A stretch of 27,334 nt of DNA from Chloroflexota bacterium (GTDB taxonomy: Bacteria; Chloroflexota; Ktedonobacteria; Ktedonobacterales; Ktedonobacteraceae), in NCBI GenBank assembly GCA_902810755.1, contig CADDYT010000076.1, positions 1 through 27,334 of the forward strand. Reading direction: 5' to 3'. Positions 5,561 through 13,932 of the stretch are shown here, in pieces; the first letter of the stretch is position 1; each line of letters begins with the position of its first letter. A model generated the notes under the pieces. The model was not told the origin of the DNA, made no database searches, and saw only the letters and a list, made by a program, of their open reading frames with translations. The position numbers were made by a program, and so were the translations under genes.

Positions 5561-8209
5561 ATGATGGAAATTATTGGCCGATCCAACGAACGATCCTTCT
5601 TGTTCCAGCATCTTCTCGAGGTGGACGAGCCTGCGTACACGATTGTCTCGGTGACTGGTGCTGCCGGGGTGGGCAAATCGACGTTTCTCAGACACTTCCG
5701 GGACGAGGTTCGCGCTTCTCGCTTCAAAGATGCTTGCCTGATGGCCCTGATCGATAAACACCTGGCAACGCCCGTTCAGATCATGGAGCAGTGCGCTGTG
5801 CAATTTCGCATGGCTGGATATCCTCTTGCCGCCTTTGAAACCGCGCTCATTCGCACCAAGAAAGAGGAACAAAAGCGGCATCATGAGCAAGAGGTTCCGC
5901 GCTCGGCCTTTGCCCGTTTCGTGACAGACCTGTCGCGCTCAAGCATTAGAGGCATACCCGTGATCGGGGGCTTCTATGAAACGGCCTCTCAAGCCGCCGG
6001 CGCGTCTTTGCCGTCTCTTCCTCCATCGTTTGATCCTTCTCTCAGTGCCAAAGAGCCTGACGAGCCAATCGGCGAACTGACCAGGGCATTCGTCGAGGAC
6101 CTGAACTGGCTAACAACCGCACCAGTCCCGGTCTCTTCTCAACACAACGAGCGAGCGCGGCGAGTGATCCTTTTGCTTGATGGTATTGAGCCGTCAACCA
6201 CTGAAACGACTGACTGGCTGCTTCAGCACGTTTTCCGCGCTGCTCTGAGCAAGCAGATTGTGTTCATTGTCGCTGGACGTGAAGCGATCGCCTTCCCGGC
6301 GCTTCCCCAGCAAGTCATTGCTGCTCTGCCGCTTGCGCCGTTTACGGAGGATGAAACTCGCGCTTACCTGGCCGCGCAGGGTGTAGCCAGGGAGGTTCAC
6401 ATCGCCAGAATCTGGAAACTTTCAGGGGGTCTCCCGCTTTCTTTAAGCCTTCTGGCGATAGACTCACAGGTGACTATCGATCCGGACGCCGATCTCGTGA
6501 CCACTATCTCACGTTCGTTAGCAGGACAGCCGCCCTTCAAGCAAAAGCTCCTGTGGCACACGGCTCTTTTTTCTCATGCTTTTCAGCAAGATGATCTGGC
6601 TGCCTTTTCCTTTGTGCCTGAACATGAACAAACTGGCCTCTATCGCTGGCTGACTGCGCTCCCATTTGTCCAGCACGGTATCGCAGATGGACGACACCGC
6701 TTTCACCCCCTGGCCCAGGACGTGTTCAACCAGATATTTTTCCAGCGTTCCGCGCGTGACTACTACGCGGCCCGTCACAGATTGACCAGTTATTACCGGC
6801 GGCAGCTTGACCGTCTGCTTGCAACAAAAGCAACACAGGTGACGCCCGCTCTTTCGGACCGGTGGCTGGAACTGGCGCGGGCGCTGGTCATCCAGTTTGG
6901 TTTGCTTCCAGATGAGGCCAGTGCCATGAGCGCGGTGGAGTACGCCCTGATGATGACGCGCAGCACCGGCCAGCCATTGAATCTTGCTCCCTTGGCGCGG
7001 GAACTTCGCCAGAAACCTGATCAGGGTCAGAGAACGAGCAGCGCCGGGCATATCCTCGACCTGCTGTGTCGCTATCTTGAGACGGAGCGTGCCAGCGAGG
7101 AATGGTTTGTGGCCGTGACCGATCTGTTAGAGGCGGTGAACCGGTCTTCGCGCTTTTCCCCCTCGCTCCTGGCTTCTCTCTATCAAGACCGTGGGCAAGC
7201 ATCCTTCGTTCGCGGGGCATACCAGCAGGCAGCAGAGGATGTTCAGCAGGCCCTTGCGCTGACTCCCTTCTCGGAAAAAGCACATCTTCTGCAAGGAATG
7301 ACCGCTTACGCGCGCGGCGAGTATCAGCAGGCGCGGGCGGATTTCGACCAGACTTTGCAACTGAATGCTCAGCATGCGCTTGCCTATGCCTATCGCGGAC
7401 TGACTTACTTTCGTATGAGAGATGAAGAGCGCGCGCTGGCAGATATTGAACGCGCCCTTTTGCTTGATCCATTTCTTGATGGACTGGTGCTGCTTCGGAG
7501 CGTCGTCTATGAGGGGTTTATTGAACGTAAGCGGGGCCTGGGCAGTTTCGATCAGGCGATCGCGGCAGATGCCACCGATGCCCAGGCTTATGTGCAGCGG
7601 GGATTGGCCCTGTGCACGCTTGGGGCTTATGAACGCGCGATCCAGTGCCTGGATCGGGCGGTTGCCTTACAGCCGCACGAGGCTCAGGTCTACGCGGCGA
7701 GAGGCCACGTTTTGCTGGAAATGGGGCAGATTGATCAGGCCAGAGCCAACTTCCGTAGCAGCCTCCGATACAACCCCGAGGATGCGCATGTTGGCTTGCT
7801 CCTCGAATGGGCCGGCATGTGCCAGGAAGAACCTGATGCAGAAGCCCCGGCACGCCTGGAAGCCATAGCAGCGAGAAATCCGCACCAGTACACGGCGTAT
7901 GTCTGCCGGGGAATGGCGCTCCTCCTGCGCGAGCGCCCGGAAGAGGCCCTGGCACAACTCGAGCAGGCGATCCTGCTGGATGAGAGCCTGGGACACGCGC
8001 ACTTCTGGAAGAGCCTGGCCTGCGCCTTACTCGGAAGAGATGGCGAAGCCGCGGTAGCCATCGTGCGGGCGAGAACGGCGGATCTGCCATTGCCGGGGGT
8101 CCTTTTCGCTCCCCTGCGCTGGCTGGAACTGAAGCGACCAGACTTCTATAGAGCATATACAGAGCCGGTGTTGGCTCACGCGAAAGAGGGGCAAAAACAG
8201 CGCGCATGA
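5561..8209 (+). CDS. STAND-like P-loop NTPase with C-terminal TPR array (882 aa)
   Basis: A large cytosolic ATPase-TPR protein. The N-terminus reads IIGRSNERSFLFQHL, then a Walker A GAAGVGKST (residues 33-41). A Walker B-like VILLLDGIE is at about 202-210 and is followed by QIVFIVAGREAI, the layout of STAND/NB-ARC-type NTPases. A winged-helix-like linker covers roughly 320-400. From about residue 545 to the end there are tandem 34-residue TPR units (LYQDRGQASFVRGAYQQAAEDV, AYAYRGLTYFRMRDEERALADI, AYVQRGLALCTLGAYERAIQCL, and more). Such proteins usually sense a partner through the repeats and switch by nucleotide exchange; no effector domain is visible. ATG 5561 or 5564 is fixed by an in-frame stop at 5555; the ribosome-binding site GAGAGGGG is rather distant. 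The specific function is unknown. Confidence 0.8.
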   Translation: MMEIIGRSNERSFLFQHLLEVDEPAYTIVSVTGAAGVGKSTFLRHFRDEVRASRFKDACLMALIDKHLATPVQIMEQCAVQFRMAGYPLAAFETALIRTKKEEQKRHHEQEVPRSAFARFVTDLSRSSIRGIPVIGGFYETASQAAGASLPSLPPSFDPSLSAKEPDEPIGELTRAFVEDLNWLTTAPVPVSSQHNERARRVILLLDGIEPSTTETTDWLLQHVFRAALSKQIVFIVAGREAIAFPALPQQVIAALPLAPFTEDETRAYLAAQGVAREVHIARIWKLSGGLPLSLSLLAIDSQVTIDPDADLVTTISRSLAGQPPFKQKLLWHTALFSHAFQQDDLAAFSFVPEHEQTGLYRWLTALPFVQHGIADGRHRFHPLAQDVFNQIFFQRSARDYYAARHRLTSYYRRQLDRLLATKATQVTPALSDRWLELARALVIQFGLLPDEASAMSAVEYALMMTRSTGQPLNLAPLARELRQKPDQGQRTSSAGHILDLLCRYLETERASEEWFVAVTDLLEAVNRSSRFSPSLLASLYQDRGQASFVRGAYQQAAEDVQQALALTPFSEKAHLLQGMTAYARGEYQQARADFDQTLQLNAQHALAYAYRGLTYFRMRDEERALADIERALLLDPFLDGLVLLRSVVYEGFIERKRGLGSFDQAIAADATDAQAYVQRGLALCTLGAYERAIQCLDRAVALQPHEAQVYAARGHVLLEMGQIDQARANFRSSLRYNPEDAHVGLLLEWAGMCQEEPDAEAPARLEAIAARNPHQYTAYVCRGMALLLRERPEEALAQLEQAILLDESLGHAHFWKSLACALLGRDGEAAVAIVRARTADLPLPGVLFAPLRWLELKRPDFYRAYTEPVLAHAKEGQKQRA

Positions 8210-8271
8210 GACCCTGTATGCCGTTGCGTCAGGCAGGAAGGCAACAGGGCAGGAACAAAGGAGGTGTTTCT

Positions 8272-8724
8272 ATGGATACAGGGAACGATCATCGGGAGCT
8301 GGAATCGGCCTCTGCGACGCTTGTGGAAGGAATGCACTTTGCCGGGGCCATTGATGGCATGCGCTTCGACCTCGATGCCGAGGCGAATGTTGGGGGAACG
8401 GGCGCTGGCCCACAACCACACCGCCTCCTTCTGCTGGCGATGGCCGGTTGCACGGCGATGGATGTCATCTCGATCCTGCGCAAAAAGCGCCAGCGGGTGA
8501 GTGGCCTCCGTGTGGAGGTCCAGGGGAGCCGGGCAGAGCAGCATCCGAGAATCTACACACAGTTTGAAGTCCTCTACCGCGTGAGAGGAATCGCCATCGA
8601 TCCGCAGGCGGTAGAGCGGGCCATTGAGTTGTCTACGACCCGTTACTGCCCGGTAATCAACTTGCTGAGAAAAGTGTCCCCGGTGACGACACGATATGAA
8701 ATTGAGGAAGAAATCACGCGTTGA
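8272..8724 (+). CDS. OsmC-family protein, second copy (150 aa)
   Basis: A second OsmC-family protein, diverged from that at 477. The two redox cysteines are in LLAMAGCTAMDV and RYCPVINLL. The DAEANVGGTGAGPQPHRLLLLAMAGC stretch is characteristic of the YhfA-like OsmC subgroup, many of which are of undefined substrate. The ATG at 8272 is preferred over upstream in-frame starts because an almost perfect AAAGGAGGTG stands just before it (about 8258-8265). It follows the ATPase-TPR gene by 62 bases and is closed by a strong terminator at 8751. Family certain, substrate unknown. Confidence 0.9.
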   Translation: MDTGNDHRELESASATLVEGMHFAGAIDGMRFDLDAEANVGGTGAGPQPHRLLLLAMAGCTAMDVISILRKKRQRVSGLRVEVQGSRAEQHPRIYTQFEVLYRVRGIAIDPQAVERAIELSTTRYCPVINLLRKVSPVTTRYEIEEEITR

Positions 8725-8750
8725 TCTCTCGTCTTCCGACATAATAACGT

Positions 8751-8788
8751 CCTGTCTCTCACATCCTCTCACGTGAGAGACAGGGATT
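8751..8788 (+). terminator. Rho-independent terminator after osmC-like gene
   Basis: CCTGTCTCTCAC (8751-8762) is a perfect 12-bp inverted match to GTGAGAGACAGG (8773-8784) around 10 bases, followed by GATTTTA. The inner CTCTCACGTGAGAG can also form its own shorter hairpin. This separates the ATPase/OsmC unit from the cytochrome b unit. Confidence 0.75.
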
Positions 8789-8809
8789 TTACAGAAAGGA
8801 ACTCGTCTT

Positions 8810-9016
8810 ATGGGAGGTCTCGCACAATATCTGCATATCGGCTTTATCCTGATCTCGCTTGCGAATCTCATTGTGATCGCGCTCCTGATCGTGGTTTTTG
8901 TCCTCGCCGTCACCCTACGTCGGCCAGCCAAACGGCGGCTCACCACGATTGAAGCGTCCGCGGAAACGAGTGGAACAGCCATGAGAGAAACATCTGATAC
9001 GGAGGTACATCCATGA
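8810..9016 (+). CDS. Small single-span membrane protein (68 aa)
   Basis: A short protein with one strong hydrophobic helix (about residues 8-36, HIGFILISLANLIVIALL followed by IVVFVLAVTL) ending in RRPAKRR, which predicts an N-out/C-in anchor with a polar tail. I recognise no family. AAAGGA lies upstream at 8795-8800, and its stop overlaps the cytochrome b start (ATGA at 9013-9016), so the two are translationally coupled. It is probably a small subunit or assembly partner of the cytochrome b, as seen with small helices in other quinol-oxidising complexes; that role is inference. Confidence 0.7.
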   Translation: MGGLAQYLHIGFILISLANLIVIALLIVVFVLAVTLRRPAKRRLTTIEASAETSGTAMRETSDTEVHP

Positions 9017-10674
9017 ACCTGACCACTGCCATTCGGGAACGAGTGCGTACCTGGATGCCCCTGGAGGATCTGCTTCCAGACCAGCTACCAGCATTCGTGC
9101 GCTCCCCCGCCTATTTTTTCGGCGTAATCACTCTTTCCAGCCTGGTGTTGCTTATTCTCTCTGGGATCATTCTGGCGGCTTTTGGGCCGCAGTGGTGGCA
9201 TGCCAGTCCTGCCGGCCATTTCGTCAATAGTCTCCATTTCTGGTGCGCGCAAGCCTTCTTCTTCTCGCTCACGCTGCATTTGTGGACGGAGTTCTTCAAG
9301 GCCGCATGGAGACATGGACGCCGGCTCACCTGGGTTGTTGGCGCTATTACCTTCGTCGTCGCTCTTGGGACAGCCTTTACCGGCTATCTTTCTCAGACCA
9401 ACCTTGACGCGCAGTGGATCGCCGTGCAGGGAAAGGACGCGATGAATGCGATTGGCATCGGCGCGTTCTTCAACTTAATGAATTTCGGGCAGATGTATGG
9501 CTTTCACGTTTTGATCCTTCCGTTGTGTGTCGTTTTGCTGGTCGGCTTCCATATCGTGCAAGTCCGCATCCGGGGAGTGGTCCGTCCCTATGCCCAGACG
9601 CGAGAGGAAGAACGCAATCGGGAAACGGTATGGAGAAACGCGCGGCACAAGCCAACCAGCCCGAAGACCCCTCCGGCTGGAGGTGAGCAGCGGCCGCTGA
9701 TATCCGATCAGGCCCGCTACTACCGGGGAGTGCGGATGATGCCATATGATCTGGTGGGGGAGGGAGGAGTAGCGCTGCTTGGAGTACTCGTCCTGGTGGT
9801 GCTGCTTGCCGCCTTTCTCTCTTCTCCCGATGATCCACCCCTGACGATTCAGCAGTATGCCCGGCAAAACCCGGTCGGCTTTGTCACAACAGCGCTGGGA
9901 GAACTCAGCGGCTCAAGCACAATTGCCCAGTATGGACCGCCCTACAACAACGGAACCGGCTCGGTGCAATCCCTGGGACCGATTTCGCTGCAAGAACTGG
10001 CCGGCGTGACCATCCCGATTGATACCGCGCAGACCTATGTACTCCAACCTTTACAGATTGCCGCACAGACAGACCCCTCATTGGCAGCGGCGCTCCAGAG
10101 ATTTACGCGCGCCAGCGCCACACAACAAGCCGCCTGGGAAAAGAGCTATACCGCCGCATTGGGGAAAGCCACGGCCAGCAATGGTCATGTCCTCGTCCCG
10201 CCGGGAACCTATGGCCCGCTGCCTACCATGATGGATCATCTGCTGACCTTAGGAACCAGCGGCGCGTTGGATGGATTGTTGCTCCGCAGTGGAGGATTCT
10301 ACCAGAACGATTTTACCAAACCGCTGCTGTTCTTGTCGGAGGATGCGTTGCCTGCCAAAGCGCAGCAACTCAATTTGCTGGGATCGCAATGGGGGATGAT
10401 GAATGAGACGGGTAACTACCCTGGGCAGGCGTGGCTCTGGCTCTATACCTTCTGGTACCAGATTCCACCGTACAATACCTCCTCGAGTGGGGATGCGCTG
10501 GTCTGGCTCACGATGGCGGTGCTGACAGCGCTGCTGGTGTTCTTCCCTTATCTGCCCTATCTCAATCGCCTGCCCTACTATCTTGGTGTTCATCGCCTGA
10601 TCTGGCGTGAGTACTATCATGATGTGCGTGCTGAGCGTAGACTTCCAGCGGGGCGCTCGCGCCTGGCGACCTAG
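9013..10674 (+). CDS. Cytochrome b (bc-type, N-terminal domain) with extended C-terminus
   Basis: A di-haem cytochrome b of the bc1/b6f superfamily, 553 aa. The N-terminal half has four membrane helices with two axial histidine pairs: His75/His89 (SLHFWCAQAF and SLTLHLWTEF) and His166/His181 (YGFHVLILPL and VGFHIVQV). The second pair has the wider, b6-like spacing. ALGTAFTGYLSQ resembles the loop after helix C. The C-terminal half is not a subunit IV: it has one helix near 245-275, a long polar stretch of about 230 residues, and one last helix near 510-535. A quinol-site PEWY motif is not seen. No cytochrome c1 or Rieske gene adjoins it, though a bc-type Rieske protein lies at 23079. It likely transfers electrons from quinol in the membrane. 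Confidence 0.82.
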   Translation: MNLTTAIRERVRTWMPLEDLLPDQLPAFVRSPAYFFGVITLSSLVLLILSGIILAAFGPQWWHASPAGHFVNSLHFWCAQAFFFSLTLHLWTEFFKAAWRHGRRLTWVVGAITFVVALGTAFTGYLSQTNLDAQWIAVQGKDAMNAIGIGAFFNLMNFGQMYGFHVLILPLCVVLLVGFHIVQVRIRGVVRPYAQTREEERNRETVWRNARHKPTSPKTPPAGGEQRPLISDQARYYRGVRMMPYDLVGEGGVALLGVLVLVVLLAAFLSSPDDPPLTIQQYARQNPVGFVTTALGELSGSSTIAQYGPPYNNGTGSVQSLGPISLQELAGVTIPIDTAQTYVLQPLQIAAQTDPSLAAALQRFTRASATQQAAWEKSYTAALGKATASNGHVLVPPGTYGPLPTMMDHLLTLGTSGALDGLLLRSGGFYQNDFTKPLLFLSEDALPAKAQQLNLLGSQWGMMNETGNYPGQAWLWLYTFWYQIPPYNTSSSGDALVWLTMAVLTALLVFFPYLPYLNRLPYYLGVHRLIWREYYHDVRAERRLPAGRSRLAT

Positions 10675-10682
10675 AGGGAGCC

Positions 10683-10746
10683 AGGCGTGAGGAACGCCTC
10701 CCGCAGCCCGCTCATTCAGGAGAAAAGGAGCTTGCTTGCTTCTCCT
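10683..10746. terminator. Hairpins between convergent genes (possible bidirectional terminator)
   Basis: Two hairpins lie between the cytochrome b stop and the end of the minus-strand gene. AGGCGT (10683-10688) pairs with ACGCCT (10694-10699). AGGAGAA (10718-10724) pairs with TTCTCCT (10740-10746). Neither has a clear T-run, so termination is plausible from position but not proven. Confidence 0.4.
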
Positions 10747-11609
10747 CAATATGGTCCTTTCGTGGGGACGATGCTTGTGAGTGCCCCCTGAACTCTCTCA
10801 CCGCATTCAGGATGATCAATAAAGCGATGCGCCTTAAGGTTGTTGTGCGTCGGTGACACCAGTTCCAGGTAGCCTGCGATCACCTGCTCAGCAAAAGAAC
10901 GCGGGGCCTTCGCTGGCACTACTACTTTCCACGAACGTTCGCCTGGCCGATCAGTGGGCAGTATCATGACGTGTCTTCCCAGGGTATTCATGACGACCAT
11001 ATTCCGTTGCGCCAGGAGTGGATGAGGGACATAGCAGTAGAGCAGGCTTTCCATCTCCGCCAGTTGCTGCTCGATCTGATCAGGGCGATGCCCATAGTGC
11101 GCACAAGCTGCTCGCACTTGCTCCCTCAAGTCATCATCTGACAGGGCAAAGATGGCGTCTAAAGCTCGCAGGAAATTCATCGTCCGGTTGAGCAGGACCA
11201 GGCGGCCATGCACGAGACGTCGCATTAAGCCATCATCGGCATGGACGATTCTAGCCTGCTCTATCTGGCGCGTCAATTCTGCAAAGGGCAGCCCATCCAA
11301 TTTACGATGGAGGAAGGCGACTACGTCAGCGGTCTCACCTTCTTGCCAGCGGCGTAAGAGAGCGAGGCACTGGTTGCCCTCATACCGCTCAATGTTCTTA
11401 TACACACTCAACAGGCGATCCTTGCATTCACAGACCCAGAGCGCATGGAGATAGCGAACCGTCTCTGCCACGGGAAAGGTAGAGAAGCGTCGCTGTCCAT
11501 GAACTTCCTGCACGAAGCGGAAACTGGCCTCGAATTCAGGTTGCAGTTGCTCGAATACTGCGAGTTTCTGCTTTGCCAACTGATCTCCTGCCGGGGTTCT
11601 CTCCATCAT
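10746..11609 (-). CDS. Hypothetical protein, 287 aa
   Basis: No family recognised. It is mostly helical and charged, without signal peptide or membrane helix. There is an N-terminal stretch rich in Gln and Glu (LAKQKLAVFEQLQPEFEASF), scattered cysteines (WVCECKD, ESLLYCYVPHP, HPECGERV) and a His-rich end (SPTHNNLKAHRFIDHPECGE). ATG at 11609 is chosen over an upstream in-frame start at 11642 because GGAGGAGGG directly precedes it; an adjacent second ATG at 11606 is also possible. It is the last gene of a minus-strand run after ndh and sdhB, with an 89-base gap from sdhB, so it may be co-transcribed with redox genes. Confidence 0.65.
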   Translation of the reverse strand: MMERTPAGDQLAKQKLAVFEQLQPEFEASFRFVQEVHGQRRFSTFPVAETVRYLHALWVCECKDRLLSVYKNIERYEGNQCLALLRRWQEGETADVVAFLHRKLDGLPFAELTRQIEQARIVHADDGLMRRLVHGRLVLLNRTMNFLRALDAIFALSDDDLREQVRAACAHYGHRPDQIEQQLAEMESLLYCYVPHPLLAQRNMVVMNTLGRHVMILPTDRPGERSWKVVVPAKAPRSFAEQVIAGYLELVSPTHNNLKAHRFIDHPECGERVQGALTSIVPTKGPY

Positions 11610-11698
11610 ACCCTCCTCCAGGACATTCCTGGGTGTAGCCACGATAGCTGTTCGGACGTTTCACAGAGACGATGGCGCTATGGGCCGGTTGTATCTCC

Positions 11699-12388
11699 CT
11701 AGAGCGCAGCCCGCTTGACCTGCTCGATCAGATCGGTGACCGGGATGCCCCGCGGGCAGCATTCGGTACAATTAAACACCGTGCGGCAGCGGAACACGCC
11801 TAACCGGTCGCTGAGGATATCCAGGCGCAACTTTCCTCCCTGATCACGGCTATCGAAGAGAAAGCGATGAGCATTGACAATGGCCGCCGGTCCAACCCAT
11901 GCGGGATTACCCCAGGTCACCGGACAAGACGAGGTACAACATGCACACAGGATACATTTTGTGGCTTCATCGTAGCGGGCACGCTGCTCCGGCGTCTGCA
12001 GGCGCTCGGTGAGTGGAGGCGGTTCATCGTTGATCAGATAGGGCCTGATCTTCTCGTACTGAGCGAAAAACGGCTCCAGGTCAACCACGAGATCCTTGAT
12101 CACCGGAAAAGCCAGCAGCGGTTCGATGATTACCTTCACTCCTACGTCACGAAAGAGAACCTTACAGGCCAGCCGATTCAGCCCGTTAATGCGCATCGCA
12201 TCGGAGCCGCACACGCCGTGCGCACATGATCGGCGAAAGGTAAGGGAGCCATCCTGTTCCCATTTGATCTTCTGCAGGGCATCCAGCACCCGATCGTTCT
12301 CTTCGACCTCGACCCGGTATGTTGCCCAATAGGGGCGTCTATCTCCATCGGGATCAAAGCGCCGAATCTTGAGCGTGACTGTTTTCAT
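11699..12388 (-). CDS. sdhB: Succinate dehydrogenase/fumarate reductase iron-sulfur subunit
   Basis: This subunit passes electrons from a flavoprotein to quinone through three iron-sulfur clusters. The [2Fe-2S] site is C55-x4-C60-x2-D63-x11-C75 (SCAHGVCGSDAM, LNRLAC), with Asp as third ligand, as in E. coli SdhB. The second motif, CILCACCTSSCP, binds [4Fe-4S]. The third, CRTVFNCTECCPRG, supplies the [3Fe-4S] and last [4Fe-4S] ligands. The length of 229 aa is normal. ATG 12388 has GGAGGGAG directly upstream; a further upstream in-frame start has none. No SdhA or SdhC/D is in the window, so the gene is separated from its partners. It follows an NDH-2 gene, with a strong hairpin between them. 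Confidence 0.92.
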   Translation of the reverse strand: MKTVTLKIRRFDPDGDRRPYWATYRVEVEENDRVLDALQKIKWEQDGSLTFRRSCAHGVCGSDAMRINGLNRLACKVLFRDVGVKVIIEPLLAFPVIKDLVVDLEPFFAQYEKIRPYLINDEPPPLTERLQTPEQRARYDEATKCILCACCTSSCPVTWGNPAWVGPAAIVNAHRFLFDSRDQGGKLRLDILSDRLGVFRCRTVFNCTECCPRGIPVTDLIEQVKRAAL

Positions 12389-12422
12389 AGCTCCCTCCGG
12401 TGATATCAAATCCGGTGAAATC

Positions 12423-12454
12423 GCGTAGCGGCGCGATCAATTGCGCCGCTACGC
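12423..12454. repeat. Perfect 12-bp intercistronic hairpin between ndh and sdhB
   Basis: GCGTAGCGGCGC (12423-12434) is exactly complementary to GCGCCGCTACGC (12443-12454) with an 8-base loop. It touches the ndh stop codon on the minus strand. No T-run follows in that direction, so it is more likely a stabiliser or partial attenuator than a terminator, perhaps setting unequal ndh and sdhB levels. Confidence 0.6.
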
Positions 12455-13824
12455 TATAACCCGCGCCGTGACTGGCTCATGCAAGATGCTTCCTCAGCAG
12501 AAAGTTCGCAGGTAATCAGCCGTGCGCTACGCTGGCGAGTGACATACTCCCAGGCCCACTGAAACAGCACTATCAGGCGATTGCGGAAACCAATCAGATA
12601 GGTGATATGCACAACCAGCCAGATGATCCAGGCAAGAAAGCCGGACAACTGGAAAGTCCCAATCTCGGCCACCGCGAAGGATCGCCCCACGGTCGCAAGA
12701 TTCCCGCGCGAGTGATAGCGAAACGGTGGGCTGCTTTGCTTGCCGGCCACGCGCCGCGCAATGAGCTGTGCCACATAGCGTCCCTCTTGCATCGCCACCG
12801 GCGCGACTCCCGGCAGCAGTTTATCATCCTGGGCCAGGCGAGCCGTGTCGCCAAGCACAAACACATTGGGTTGACCGGGAACGGAGAGATCGTTCAAGAT
12901 CCTGACGCGCCCGGCGCGATCCACCTCGGTGCCAAGCCACTGACCGGCAGGAGAAGCGGCAACGCCAGCCGTCCAGATCACCGTCCGCGCGGGAACCCGC
13001 TGGCCGGCTATCACCACGCCGTCTCCGTCGATAGCTTCAACAGGAGAACACGTCTTAACTTCCACGCCCAGGCGTGTGAGCGCACGTTCGGCTTTTTTTG
13101 CCAGCGCCTCCGGAAAAGTCAGGAGGATACGCGAAGTCGCCTCCACAAGCAGGATGCGCGCCGTCCGCGGATCGATGTGCCGGAAATCATGGGCCAGCGT
13201 CTTATGCGCCAGTTCGGCGATCGCCCCGGCCATCTCGACGCCGGTTGGCCCGGCTCCTACCAACACAAATGTCAGGAGTGCCTGGCGCTTTTCAGGATCG
13301 GGTTCGATTTCTGCCGCCTCAAAGGCCAGCAGAATCTTGCGGCGCAGCAATGCGGCATCGTCGATGGATTTGAGGCCGGGCGCGAAGGGTTCCCAGGTAT
13401 CGTGTCCAAAGTAGCTATGACGCGCGCCGGTGGCAATGATCAGGTAATCATAGGGCAGCGAACGCTCGTGCATGAGAACGCGCTGGTTTACTGTATCCAC
13501 GCCGGTCACCTCCGCCAGCATCACCGACGTGTTCGGTTGCTTTCGGAGAATACTCCGAATCGGGGCAGCGATATCGGCGGGGGATAAATCCGCTGTCGCG
13601 ACCTGGTAGAGGAGCGGCTGAAACAGATGATAATTGCTCCGATCAATCACCGTTACCTGGACCGGTGCGTGGCGCAGAGCGCGCGCGGCCTGCAATCCTC
13701 CAAATCCGGCTCCGATAATCACCACGCGCGGGAGCGTCTGAGCAACCGGCTGCTCTCTTGCGCTCACCGGTTGTGGATAGTTCTGTGTTGTTGCTTCAAT
13801 CGTTTTTTCCTCGATCTGATTCAT
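12454..13824 (-). CDS. ndh: Type II NADH:quinone dehydrogenase (NDH-2)
   Basis: A monotopic flavoprotein oxidising NADH and reducing membrane quinone without pumping protons. The FAD-binding Rossmann motif is VVIIGAGFGGLQAARAL (residues about 34-50), followed by YHLFQPLLYQVATADLSP, the usual FAD-contact segment. The NADH-binding Rossmann motif is TFVLVGAGPTGVEMAGAIAEL. The VFVLGDTA and APVAMQEGRYVAQ motifs contact FAD and quinone. A C-terminal amphipathic/hydrophobic region (FLAWIIWLVVHITYLIGFRNR) is the membrane anchor. At 456 aa it is full-length. A GGAAGGA lies about 11 bases before the ATG. It is a clear paralogue of the gene at 17340. The minus-strand order hsp20-ndh-sdhB suggests co-transcription under the hsp20 promoter, with a 108-base gap. 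Confidence 0.92.
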   Translation of the reverse strand: MNQIEEKTIEATTQNYPQPVSAREQPVAQTLPRVVIIGAGFGGLQAARALRHAPVQVTVIDRSNYHLFQPLLYQVATADLSPADIAAPIRSILRKQPNTSVMLAEVTGVDTVNQRVLMHERSLPYDYLIIATGARHSYFGHDTWEPFAPGLKSIDDAALLRRKILLAFEAAEIEPDPEKRQALLTFVLVGAGPTGVEMAGAIAELAHKTLAHDFRHIDPRTARILLVEATSRILLTFPEALAKKAERALTRLGVEVKTCSPVEAIDGDGVVIAGQRVPARTVIWTAGVAASPAGQWLGTEVDRAGRVRILNDLSVPGQPNVFVLGDTARLAQDDKLLPGVAPVAMQEGRYVAQLIARRVAGKQSSPPFRYHSRGNLATVGRSFAVAEIGTFQLSGFLAWIIWLVVHITYLIGFRNRLIVLFQWAWEYVTRQRSARLITCELSAEEASCMSQSRRGL

Positions 13825-13932
13825 AAGACAATCAATCCTTCCAGGGATGAAGTACGCTTCCGGACACCACTGTGGCCTCCCGAAGTATCACGGAGAAAGG
13901 GAGCCGAGGTATCGCGTCCGCCAGCGCCACTA

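Noticed and set aside
12607..13587. 326-aa plus-strand open frame opposite ndh
   Set aside because: It mirrors the coding bias of the clear NDH-2 gene on the minus strand, with no family motifs or ribosome-binding site.
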